Origin: an uncultured Alphaproteobacteria bacterium
GTDB lineage: Bacteria > Pseudomonadota > Alphaproteobacteria > Rickettsiales > UBA1997
Length of the DNA: 5,561 bases
Reading direction: 5' to 3'
NCBI GenBank assembly: GCA_903849835.1
Contig: CAINKA010000075.1
Coordinates: 1-5,561 of the forward strand
In this document: positions 1 through 5,454 of the stretch, piece by piece
Position numbering within the stretch: the first letter of the stretch is position 1
How the letters are laid out: every line of letters begins with the position of its first letter
Translations under genes and position numbers: made by a program
Notes under the pieces: model-generated
The model's input: the letters and a program-made list of their open reading frames with translations, nothing else
What the model was told of the DNA's origin: nothing
The model's database searches: none

Positions 1-2
1 GG

Positions 3-638
3 GGGCTGTTCTCCGAAGCGCTCACCGTTTCCGATATTGTCGGCCTGATAGTCGCCACCCGTCCTGACTGCTTGCCGGAGGAGGCTCTTGACTACCTGCA
101 GGAGCTTAACGATCAAACATACCTCTGGCTTGAAATTGGTATGCAATCGATACATGACAGGAGCCTCACCTTTCTCAACCGGCGCCATGACCACGCATGT
201 TCTGTTCAAGCCATACAACGGGCCGCAAATCGAGGGTTGAAGGTCTGCGCCCACATCATTCTCGGACTGCCGGGTGAAACAAGGGGAGAAATACTGGCAA
301 TGGCTGCTGAATTGAACCGGCTCGGCATCGACGGCGTCAAACTGCATCTGCTGCATGTTGTGAAGGGTACGCAGTTGGCTGATATGTACTGCCGTGGTGA
401 AGTAAAAGTCCTCTGTAGAGATGATTACGCAGGGTTGGTCTGTGACTTTCTGGAGTTTCTGGATCCGCGCATCCTGGTTCATCGCCTGACTGGTGATGGC
501 GGACATGAGAGCCTTGTAGCCCCGCTCTGGTCGCTCAAGAAGTTCGAAATATTGAACCTGATAGATGCTGAGATGGCAAGACGCGGGACGCGGCAGGGGA
601 GTAAAACAGCAGACCCTAAGGGTTTTCAAAACCCTTAG
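3..638 (+). CDS. yhcC: Radical SAM protein, YhcC/TIGR01212 family, 5'-partial
   Basis: The frame is open from the window edge, so the gene begins upstream; the TTG at 72 is an internal leucine codon, not a start. The visible 211 residues are the C-terminal part of a family protein usually a little over 300 residues long. Recognisable blocks are GLIVATRPDCLPEEALDYL at the left edge, WLEIGMQSIHDRSL (a barrel strand of radical SAM enzymes), CAHIILGLPGET (the late glycine-rich motif), KLHLLHVVKGTQLAD, and LTGDGGHESLVAPLWSLKK. The CX3CX2C cysteines that bind the 4Fe-4S cluster should lie in the missing N-terminal third. The family is assigned to the Elp3/MiaB/NifB-like radical SAM group; I know of no established reaction for it. 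The last eight or so codons are built from the palindrome at 613-641, giving a non-conserved tail. It converges on rnhA. Family assignment is firm; function is unknown. Confidence 0.85.
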   Translation, partial: GLFSEALTVSDIVGLIVATRPDCLPEEALDYLQELNDQTYLWLEIGMQSIHDRSLTFLNRRHDHACSVQAIQRAANRGLKVCAHIILGLPGETRGEILAMAAELNRLGIDGVKLHLLHVVKGTQLADMYCRGEVKVLCRDDYAGLVCDFLEFLDPRILVHRLTGDGGHESLVAPLWSLKKFEILNLIDAEMARRGTRQGSKTADPKGFQNP

Positions 639-643
639 GGTTT
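613..643. terminator. Palindromic, possibly bidirectional terminator between convergent genes
   Basis: A perfect inverted repeat has 14-base arms, 613-626 and 628-641, centred on C627; its core is CCCTAAGGGTTTT facing AAAACCCTTAGGG. Nested inside it, 629-643 forms a compact AAACCC-TTA-GGGTTT hairpin. Read on the minus strand, this inner hairpin is followed by a short T-run (631-628), which would suit termination of rnhA. On the plus strand the downstream T-tract is only three bases, so termination there is less certain. The left arm overlaps the 3' coding end of the radical SAM gene and the stop codon (636-638) lies in the right arm. The repeat structure is seen directly; terminator function is inferred from structure and convergent placement. 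Confidence 0.6.
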
Positions 644-652
644 AGGGTTCCA

Positions 653-1075
653 TTAATGAGAGGGGATTCCTTTGCGCGCGAGTTGGTCACACCTTTCATT
701 TTCAATATGTCCGGCGTGCCCTTTAATCCATTTCCACTGCACCGAATGACTCTTAATCAGCTCTAGCAACATCTCCCAGAGATCCTTATTCAGTACCGGT
801 TCCTTCTTGCTGTTGAGCCACCCCTTGTTTTGCCAGCCGGATATCCATTCTGTCATCCCTTTAACCAGATACTGAGAATCTGTTGTGATGATAACCCTGC
901 AAGGGCGTGTCAGTAGGCGCAGCGCTTCTATAGCCGCCGTCATCTCCATCCGATTGTTGGTGGTGTCTCTGGCACCGCCACTAACCTCTTTCACTCGTCC
1001 GGCGCAGCGGAGTATCGCACCATAGCCGCCCGGTCCAGGGTTACCGCTACAGGCGCCATCACAGAAAATTACACA
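653..1075 (-). CDS. rnhA: Ribonuclease HI, lacking its first codons
   Basis: RNase HI cleaves the RNA strand of RNA-DNA hybrids such as R-loops and Okazaki primers, in the cytoplasm. The minus-strand frame reads CVIFCDGACSGNPGPGGYGAI at its left end and continues through TTNNRMEMTAAIEALR, ITTDSQYLVKGMTEWI and KGHAGHIENERCDQLAR, ending IPSH. All four metal-binding acidic residues of the family are present: Asp in FCDG, Glu in NRMEM, Asp in TTDSQ, Asp in ERCDQ. The catalytic-loop His (GHAGH) is also present. The 140 visible codons compare with about 145-160 in the family. The ATG at 994-992 is internal: the conserved DGACSGNPGPGG block lies upstream of it. No start codon precedes that block; an in-frame TGA (1078-1076) stands two codons before the conserved start, so roughly four or five N-terminal residues are missing. 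The sequence resembles Desulfuromonadales RnhA. Assignment is firm; the truncation is discussed as a junction. Confidence 0.93.
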   Translation of the reverse strand, partial: CVIFCDGACSGNPGPGGYGAILRCAGRVKEVSGGARDTTNNRMEMTAAIEALRLLTRPCRVIITTDSQYLVKGMTEWISGWQNKGWLNSKKEPVLNKDLWEMLLELIKSHSVQWKWIKGHAGHIENERCDQLARKGIPSH

Positions 1076-1078
1076 TCA
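1063..1078. other. Probable chimeric junction between two genomes (rnhA | miaB)
   Basis: Within about ten bases here, the minus-strand rnhA frame stops matching its family (conserved VIFCDG preceded by Cys then stop) and the plus-strand miaB frame starts matching its own (KLHIKTYGCQM preceded by RHHR, which is rnhA antisense). Each gene lacks only its first few codons. The bases AAAATTAC (about 1065-1072) can be read as part of either gene, so the join sits on a short shared sequence. Base composition and codon use also change here. The simplest reading is an assembly or amplification chimera; a real recombination event that damaged both genes is less likely. Confidence 0.75.
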
Positions 1079-2433
1079 AAACCTACGGCTGCCAAATGAA
1101 TGTTTACGATTCTGACCGCATGGAAGACCTAATGACGGCCATCGGCTACGAAACCACCGACACGCCCGAAGGCGCCGACATGGTAATTATTAACACTTGT
1201 CACATTCGCGAAAAGGCGTCGGAAAAATTATTTTCTGATCTCGGTCGCATCCGTCCGCACAAAAATAAAATGAAAGAGCAGGGCGGTGAGATGATCGTTG
1301 CGGTCGCTGGCTGCGTGGCTCAAGCGGAGGGCGAAGAAATTTTTCGGCGCTCGAATGTGGTCGACATTATTGTTGGGCCTGAGAGTTACCAAACCTTGCC
1401 GGACTTGGTGGGAAAGGTGATTCGTGAAAAGAAAAAGCAGATTAATTTGGAATTTACGCCGAACGAAAAATTCGATTTGCTCGCTGAATCAAAGGCTGGA
1501 ACTGGCGCCAGCGCATTCGTCACGGTTCAGGAAGGTTGCGACAAATTCTGCACATTTTGTGTCGTGCCTTACACTCGCGGTGCCGAATATTCTCGCGAAG
1601 TTTCCAAAATTTTTGACGATGCGCGCAGGCTTGCGGATCGCGGCGTGAAGGAGATTTATTTTCTCGGACAAAACGTAAATGCTTACCACGGAATTGACGA
1701 AAAAGGGCAGGCGACAAGCCTCGCAAAACTGATCGAAAAAACTGCCGAAATTCCGGAAATTGAACGCATTCGCTACACTACTTCTCACCCCCGCGACATG
1801 GCTGACGACCTGCTTTTCGCGCATCGCGATATCAAAAAATTAATGCCGTTTTTGCACCTGCCAATTCAGTCGGGATCGAACAATGTTTTGAAGGGAATGA
1901 ATCGCAAACACACTCGCCAAGATTATTTTAAGATCATCGAGAAGCTGCGCGCTGCAAGGCCAGACATCGGTCTGTCTTCCGATTTTATCGTCGGATTTCC
2001 CGGAGAAACCGACAAGGATTTCGCCGACACGATGGATTTGGTGAGGCAAATCGGCTTCACGCAATGCTATTCTTTCAAATATTCGCCACGCCCGGGAACA
2101 CCGGCAGCAGAGGCTAAAATCCAAGTCGAAGAAAAAATAAAAACTGAACGCTTGGCTGAATTGCAAAAACTTTTAACCGAGCAACAAATCGATTTTAATA
2201 AAAAATCCGAAGGCGAAGTGATGCCAGTTTTATTCGAAAAAGAAGCGCCGAATTCGGGGAAGGCAAAGGCGCACAAATCAACGCAGCTCTGGGGGAAATC
2301 GCCTTGGCTGCAATCGGTGATTGTTGATGTTAGCAGTGAAGATGAAGCAAAAAAATTTCTCGGAAAAATTGCTGAGGTGAAAATTTTAAAAGCGCGGCCG
2401 AGTAGTTTGGTTGGAGAAATCCGGCAAATTTAA
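1066..2433 (+). CDS. miaB: MiaB, tRNA-2-methylthio-N6-isopentenyladenosine synthase, missing first codons
   Basis: MiaB is a radical SAM methylthiotransferase that adds a methylthio group to N6-isopentenyladenosine at position 37 of tRNAs reading UNN codons. Counting Lys at 1066 as residue 1, the N-terminal MTTase domain has its three auxiliary-cluster cysteines at C9 (TYGCQM), C45 (INTCHIRE) and C83 (VAGCVAQ). The radical SAM triad CX3CX2C is C158, C162, C165 in EGCDKFCTFCVVPYTRG. The C-terminal TRAM domain follows from about residue 375 (VMPVLFEK, KSPWLQSVIV). The ATG at 1096 cannot be the true start because it would delete C9; KLHIKTYGCQ upstream is family sequence, and the real start was lost at the junction. 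Phrases such as TRGAEYSREV, GQNVNAYHG and RYTTSHPRDM suggest an alphaproteobacterium. Apart from the missing start it looks complete. It is followed after 21 bases by the phosphatase gene, probably co-transcribed. Confidence 0.95.
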   Translation, partial: KLHIKTYGCQMNVYDSDRMEDLMTAIGYETTDTPEGADMVIINTCHIREKASEKLFSDLGRIRPHKNKMKEQGGEMIVAVAGCVAQAEGEEIFRRSNVVDIIVGPESYQTLPDLVGKVIREKKKQINLEFTPNEKFDLLAESKAGTGASAFVTVQEGCDKFCTFCVVPYTRGAEYSREVSKIFDDARRLADRGVKEIYFLGQNVNAYHGIDEKGQATSLAKLIEKTAEIPEIERIRYTTSHPRDMADDLLFAHRDIKKLMPFLHLPIQSGSNNVLKGMNRKHTRQDYFKIIEKLRAARPDIGLSSDFIVGFPGETDKDFADTMDLVRQIGFTQCYSFKYSPRPGTPAAEAKIQVEEKIKTERLAELQKLLTEQQIDFNKKSEGEVMPVLFEKEAPNSGKAKAHKSTQLWGKSPWLQSVIVDVSSEDEAKKFLGKIAEVKILKARPSSLVGEIRQI

Positions 2434-2441
2434 TTTCAACA

Positions 2442-2448
2442 AAAGGAG
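2442..2448 (+). promoter_or_regulatory. Shine-Dalgarno site fixing the phosphatase-fusion start
   Basis: AAAGGAG lies six bases before the ATG at 2455. It matters because the downstream protein also has an internal ATG (2848) at the ordinary start of its phosphatase domain. The bases before 2848 (GCAGTTAAAAATTTT) contain no purine-rich ribosome site, so the long form starting at 2455 is the better supported product. Confidence 0.8.
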
Positions 2449-2454
2449 TCATCA

Positions 2455-3303
2455 ATGCCAAAAGCAAAAGAGGAATTTCAAACTGATTTAATCAAAAACT
2501 TAGAATGTTGCTTTGGCGGGGTGAGTTATGTTGCCATGACTCCTGACGAGGTTAAGGGAATAGCGGAGATTTTAACCAACGTCATTTACGACAAAACAAA
2601 CGCAGAAAAATTATCGAAATATCGCAGCAGCAAAGCAGGAAAAGAAGGAGATCTCATCCGGCAAGAATTATTTCCAGCTCAAAAATTATTTCCCAGAGAT
2701 GCTATTAACGCACAAAGAAAAAAAGTTGCTGATGAATTAGGGGGAATTGCGCTGGGATTGATGATGACTCCGGAAAATACAATGGAGCCAGCTGGAGCAG
2801 TGGGAACGGCAGCTACAACACCAGACTCAGTCGCAGTTAAAAATTTTATGAAAAAAATCCTCTTCGTTTGCACCGGAAATATTTGTCGCTCAACCACCGC
2901 TGAAGCGATTGCAAGACATGTGGCAAAAAATATTGGAAAAGATGCGGAATATTTTTTTGATTCAGCCGGCACTCATGGATATCACGTTGGAGAGTCTGCC
3001 GATCCAAGAGCCGTAAAGCTCGGAAAAGAGCGCGGCGTTTCTTTCGACGGAATTTCTTCGCGAAAAATTACCAAAAATGATTTCGAAAAATTTGATTTAA
3101 TTTTTGCAATGGATCGCAGCCACTTGCGTATTTTGCAAAATTTAGCCGAAGAAAAACATTTGAAAAAAATCCAACTTTTTTTGTCTTTTTCCAAAATAAA
3201 AAATTCGTGGAATGATGAGGCGATAGATCCTTACTACGGGGAGAGGGGGTTCGAAGAAGTGTTTGATGTGATCGAAGAGGCGGTGCGGAAAATTATTTTT
3301 TGA
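2455..3303 (+). CDS. Low-molecular-weight protein tyrosine phosphatase with an unrecognised N-terminal domain
   Basis: The C-terminal 151 residues (132-282) are a full-length LMW-PTP/arsenate-reductase-fold domain, a size typical of stand-alone family members. It begins MKKILFVCTGNICRSTTAEA with P-loop CX5R: nucleophile C139 and phosphate-binding R145. A DSAGTHGYHVGESADPRA block and DLIFAMDRSH follow, and the general acid is D258 in the DPYYG motif. All catalytic residues are present; the usual Pro after NICRS is Thr. Family members dephosphorylate phosphotyrosine, often as partners of exopolysaccharide tyrosine kinases, but no such kinase or capsule gene is in view. Residues 1-103 (including LECCFGGVSYVAMTPDEVKG and QELFPAQKLFPRDAINAQRK) match no family I recognise. 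They look soluble, charged and partly helical, and are joined by a linker rich in A, T, G and P (about 104-131). A good ribosome site supports the long start. The gene follows miaB after 21 bases; its stop is two bases from a tRNA 3' end on the other strand. Confidence 0.85.
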   Translation: MPKAKEEFQTDLIKNLECCFGGVSYVAMTPDEVKGIAEILTNVIYDKTNAEKLSKYRSSKAGKEGDLIRQELFPAQKLFPRDAINAQRKKVADELGGIALGLMMTPENTMEPAGAVGTAATTPDSVAVKNFMKKILFVCTGNICRSTTAEAIARHVAKNIGKDAEYFFDSAGTHGYHVGESADPRAVKLGKERGVSFDGISSRKITKNDFEKFDLIFAMDRSHLRILQNLAEEKHLKKIQLFLSFSKIKNSWNDEAIDPYYGERGFEEVFDVIEEAVRKIIF

Positions 3304-3305
3304 AG

Positions 3306-3329
3306 TGGTTGCGGGGGCTGGATTTGAAC
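3306..3329 (-). other. Isolated 24-nt 3' end of an initiator tRNA (tRNA-fMet) gene: candidate att site
   Basis: Read on the minus strand, this is the T-loop and acceptor end of a tRNA: G53, loop TTCAAAT (3328-3322), T-stem strand CCAGC (3321-3317), acceptor strand CCCCGCA (3316-3310), discriminator A (3309) and encoded CCA (3308-3306). The CCCCGCA-ACCA ending is that of bacterial initiator tRNA, whose A72 does not pair with C1. Behind it (3330 onward) the expected GCTG of the T-stem, the anticodon arm and the D-arm are all absent, so this is only a fragment. Such 3' ends are left at the far side of elements that integrate into tRNA genes. In this orientation the element would lie to the right, with the intact tRNA beyond it. 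A third artificial join is the alternative explanation. Confidence 0.6.
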
Positions 3330-3492
3330 AACTCCCGTGAGGCTTTGATTTTAGCGGCTTAATCTTTTTTGTAATCCCCTTTGTACATGGGTTTGTGCAT
3401 GAAAAAATAAGTGCTTAAAATTTGCCTAAGTTGAGAGGCTATCAGTTCTTTATGAAAAAGAAAAGTAGTAATCTTTTAAAAAATATAATTTA

Positions 3493-3521
3493 TTGACTTA
3501 AGTTCGAGTAAATACTAATAT
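3493..3521 (+). promoter_or_regulatory. Candidate sigma-70 promoter of hipBA
   Basis: TTGACT (3493-3498) and TAATAT (3516-3521) are separated by exactly 17 bases, giving a near-consensus -35 and a four-of-six -10. Transcription would begin near 3528, about 35 bases before the hipB ATG. The -10 overlaps a short inverted repeat, ATAC-N10-GTAT (3512-3529), and the operator-like palindrome lies just downstream, so autorepression by HipB or HipB-HipA is plausible. The rest of the spacer back to the tRNA fragment (3330-3492) is AT-rich and I see no gene in it. Confidence 0.5.
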
Positions 3522-3549
3522 TAAGGTATCACTTCTTTTATTTTAAATA

Positions 3550-3570
3550 AATATCTAATATAATGATATT
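3550..3570 (+). promoter_or_regulatory. Palindromic hip-box-like operator over the hipB start codon
   Basis: AATATC (3550-3555) and GATATT (3565-3570) form a perfect inverted repeat with a 9-base spacer; the right arm begins in the last base of the hipB ATG. The TATC...GATA half-sites recall the E. coli HipB operator (TATCC-N8-GGATA), though the spacing differs by one base. A second perfect palindrome, TTTATTT-T-AAATAAA (3537-3551), abuts it. No Shine-Dalgarno sequence precedes this ATG, so HipB bound here could block both transcription and access to the start. The repeats are seen; operator function is inferred. Confidence 0.45.
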
Positions 3571-3871
3571 ACTTACTACAGTTGCAAAAGCTCAAGAAAA
3601 AATTGCCGAAAATGCCCGTTTGCAGAGGCTTGCAATGGGGCTAACTCAACAAAGTTTGGCCGAACGCTCAGGTGTTGCTTTGCCAACCTTGCGCAAATTT
3701 GAACAAAAAGGACTGATCTCTTTGGAATCTTTTTTGAAGCTACAAATGGTTCTTGGCGGGCTTGAAAATATCATCAAATCAATTCAGCCAAACCAGTCTG
3801 AATTTTCTTCAATTGATGAAGTTCTTGAAGCCAATAAAAAACCAACACGCAAAAGAGGAAACCGCAGATGA
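3563..3871 (+). CDS. hipB: HipB-like antitoxin, XRE-family DNA-binding protein
   Basis: This is the antitoxin and transcriptional repressor of the hipBA module. In the family it dimerises, binds operator palindromes in its own promoter, and holds HipA inactive. The 102-residue product has a single XRE/Cro-type helix-turn-helix at about residues 18-70: ENARLQRLAMGLTQQSLAERSG (helices 1-2, the latter at about 27-37) and ALPTLRKFEQKG (recognition helix region, about 39-50). A short acidic segment (SSIDEVLEA) and a strongly basic tail ending KRGNRR follow. The ATG at 3563 has no ribosome site, but it is the only start that keeps helix 1 intact; a later start at M25 would cut it. Its TGA overlaps the hipA ATG (ATGA, 3868-3871), so the two are translationally coupled, antitoxin first as expected. 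Function is inferred from domain and partner. Confidence 0.85.
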   Translation: MILLTTVAKAQEKIAENARLQRLAMGLTQQSLAERSGVALPTLRKFEQKGLISLESFLKLQMVLGGLENIIKSIQPNQSEFSSIDEVLEANKKPTRKRGNRR

Positions 3872-5097
3872 AAAATTCAGTAAAAGAAGTAAAAGTTGGT
3901 CTAAATTTTGGTGATCAGGTCATTCCAGTTGGGCGTTTGGCGATAAATAATCGTCAGATTTATTTTCAATATCACGACTCATTTATTGAGCAAAATCTAA
4001 ATATTTCACCATTTCACCTGCCACTGAAATCAGGAGTGTTCAGCTTTGATTACAATTTATTTGAAGGGCTTGGCGGAGTTTTTAATGACAGCCTTCCTGA
4101 TGGATGGGGTCGATTGCTTTTTGATCGCTTTGCTCGCTCGTTTGGTATTTTACCTTCTGACATCACGCCACTAGATCGCTTGACGCATATTGGATTAAGT
4201 GGCCTTGGTGCACTTGTTTACGAACCGGATCACAGTACGGGGGAAAGTAGCGATAGTATTAACTTGGATAAGCTGGCGCAGCAGGCGCAAGAAGTTCTAG
4301 ACGGAACATCTGATGAAGTCTTGCAAGATCTTCTGGCTTTAAATGGCTCATCGGCCGGCGCACGTCCAAAAGCTCTGATAGGTTTGAATAATGATCGGAA
4401 AAATATTATTCATGGCATACATGATTTGCCTGATGGATATACACCTTGGATTGTTAAATTTAGTAACACACAAGACAGTGCGGACTCTGGTGCAATTGAA
4501 TATGTTTATGCATTAATGGCTAAAAAAGCTGGGATTTCCATGCCTGATGTTCACCTATTTTCAGCTAAGAAAAGTGCGGGTTATTTTGCAGTTAAGCGTT
4601 TTGATAGAAATGGTAAGCAACGCTTTCATATGCACACTGCCTGCGGGCTTTTATATTCTGATTTCAGAGTGCCATCACTTGATTATGAAGATTTAATTGC
4701 GCTCACATCTGCACTTACCCGCGATGCCCGCGAAATTGAAAGGTTATATCAACTGGCTGTGTTTAATGTGCTTGCCCATAATCGCGATGATCATTCCAAA
4801 AATTTCAGTTTCTTGATGAATCAAAAAGGAGAATGGAAATTGTCGCCAGCTTATGACTTAACTTTCTCATCTGGTCCACGCGGTGAGCAAAGCACTATGG
4901 TTGTTGGTGAAGGACGAAATCCCAGTGTCGATCATCTAGTTAAGTTGGGGCAAAAAGCTAAAATAGCCAAAACACGCATTGTCGAAATTATCGATCAAAC
5001 ACAAACAGCGCTGGCAAATTGGGAGATTTTGGCTAAGGAATATGGAGTATCTGCGGATAATATTCGCTTGATTGGTAAGCGTATTAATCGTGCCTAA
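3868..5097 (+). CDS. hipA: HipA-family serine/threonine kinase toxin
   Basis: HipA toxins are serine/threonine kinases; the E. coli protein phosphorylates glutamyl-tRNA synthetase and induces growth arrest and persistence. This 409-residue protein is close to full family length (about 410-440). It has the N-terminal coupling domain (about 8-115, with GGVFNDSLPDGWGRLLFDR and LTHIGLSGLGALVYEP) followed by the HipA C-terminal kinase domain. Visible active-site elements are the phosphate-binding loop GSSAGARPK (160-168), whose S161 aligns with the autophosphorylated serine of E. coli HipA; WIVKF with the ATP-contacting K197; HNRDDHSKNF with catalytic D307 and metal-binding N312; and SPAYDL with D330, the DFG-equivalent aspartate. 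None is mutated, so the toxin should be active. AGAGGA (3854-3859) sits eight bases before its ATG, which overlaps the hipB stop. A hairpin with a T-run lies 32 bases past the stop. The cellular target here cannot be told from sequence. Confidence 0.92.
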   Translation: MKNSVKEVKVGLNFGDQVIPVGRLAINNRQIYFQYHDSFIEQNLNISPFHLPLKSGVFSFDYNLFEGLGGVFNDSLPDGWGRLLFDRFARSFGILPSDITPLDRLTHIGLSGLGALVYEPDHSTGESSDSINLDKLAQQAQEVLDGTSDEVLQDLLALNGSSAGARPKALIGLNNDRKNIIHGIHDLPDGYTPWIVKFSNTQDSADSGAIEYVYALMAKKAGISMPDVHLFSAKKSAGYFAVKRFDRNGKQRFHMHTACGLLYSDFRVPSLDYEDLIALTSALTRDAREIERLYQLAVFNVLAHNRDDHSKNFSFLMNQKGEWKLSPAYDLTFSSGPRGEQSTMVVGEGRNPSVDHLVKLGQKAKIAKTRIVEIIDQTQTALANWEILAKEYGVSADNIRLIGKRINRA

Positions 5098-5129
5098 AAA
5101 ACATTAAGCAGTTTGTATTTAAAGTGTTA

Positions 5130-5184
5130 TATAATGCTCATTATATGGTATAACGACCATTATAGAGAGCATTATACATTTTTT
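5130..5184 (+). terminator. Long imperfect hairpin and T-run after hipA
   Basis: TATAATGCTC (5130-5139) pairs perfectly with GAGCATTATA (5167-5176). Inside, past an A/A mismatch and one bulged T, the stem continues to ATGGT (5145-5149) paired with ACCAT (5156-5160), closing a six-base loop, for about 19 pairs in all. Six Ts (5179-5184) follow, as in intrinsic terminators, placed correctly for ending hipBA. The stem is AT-rich, so its strength is uncertain. The heptamer CATTATA occurs three times here (5139, 5158, 5170) and once inverted (5130), which could also reflect protein-binding repeats. Confidence 0.6.
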
Positions 5185-5205
5185 AAAATTTATGATGTTA
5201 GTTAC

Positions 5206-5283
5206 TTAAAGTTTCTCGGCAGATTTTAATAACTTTTTTAATTCATCAATTTCTGCTTGTTGATGATGTTTTAAAAAATGCAC
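5206..5283 (-). pseudogene. 25-codon remnant of a coiled-coil C-terminus
   Basis: On the minus strand, 5283-5206 reads VHFLKHHQQAEIDELKKLL and then KSAEKL and a TAA stop. The heptad-like spacing of hydrophobic residues with Lys, Glu and Gln between them is typical of a short coiled coil at a protein's end. An in-frame TAG (5286-5284) stands directly before it. The same frame reads KKKTYFGLIPMI further upstream before another stop, so it may be a decayed gene. GTG at 5283 could serve as a start but no ribosome site supports it. I do not recognise a family; phage tail-fibre ends and transposases are possible sources. It could be chance, since the region is AT-rich. Confidence 0.3.
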
Positions 5284-5349
5284 CTAGATCATAGGAATTA
5301 AACCAAAGTAAGTTTTTTTCTTGTGTTGAGACGATTATGCTGTAAAATT

Positions 5350-5393
5350 TTTGCAAATGAAATGAATTGATATTTTATCAAAATTTGCAAATG
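5350..5393. repeat. Direct repeats TTTGCAAATG flanking a small hairpin
   Basis: The 10-mer TTTGCAAATG occurs at 5350-5359 and 5384-5393, 34 bases apart; its core TTTGCAAA is itself a palindrome. Between the copies, TTGATA (5367-5372) and TATCAA (5376-5381) form a perfect hairpin with a TTT loop. The second copy ends five bases before the ATG at 5398, so the cluster sits where a promoter or operator of that gene would be. Its function is unknown and part of the symmetry is expected in such AT-rich sequence. Confidence 0.4.
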
Positions 5394-5397
5394 GCTT

Positions 5398-5454
5398 ATG
5401 GCAGAAATAAAGACTTGCACGAGATGTATCCTAACATCGCAGATTCCAATTATC
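5398..5454 (+). CDS. N-terminal fragment, N-acetyl sugar amidotransferase/asparagine-synthase-like
   Basis: The first codons read MAEIKTCTRCILTSQIP, then family resemblance stops. The CTRCIL..S.IP opening, with a CxxC pair (residues 7 and 10), is how N-acetyl sugar amidotransferases (WbpG-like, adenine-nucleotide alpha-hydrolase fold; O-antigen or flagellin sugar amidation) commonly start, ahead of a second cysteine pair that is missing here. The frame continues to a TGA at 5524-5526, but from about 5449 it is only the antisense of the rplE fragment. The ATG has no Shine-Dalgarno site, which would fit a Bacteroidetes origin. With so few residues the family call is tentative. Confidence 0.4.

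Noticed and set aside
637..649. Telomere-like TTAGGGTTTAGGG units
   Set aside because: Only two units, and they arise from the terminator palindrome between bacterial genes.
1096..1098. ATG at 1096 as the miaB start
   Set aside because: It would remove the first cluster-binding cysteine, and conserved family sequence continues upstream in frame.
1489..2276. Long minus-strand reading frames opposite miaB
   Set aside because: They lie wholly antisense to a strongly conserved gene and their translations show no family features.
2679..3194. Minus-strand reading frames opposite the phosphatase gene
   Set aside because: They are antisense shadows of a conserved catalytic domain with no ribosome site or recognisable motif.
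3355..3371. Terminator for the phosphatase gene before the TTTTTT at 3366-3371
   Set aside because: The upstream bases form no convincing hairpin; only weak GATT/AATC pairing is possible.
3330..3400. A complete tRNA on the minus strand
   Set aside because: Sequence behind the T-loop does not form a T-stem, anticodon arm or D-arm; only the 3' 24 bases are tRNA-like.
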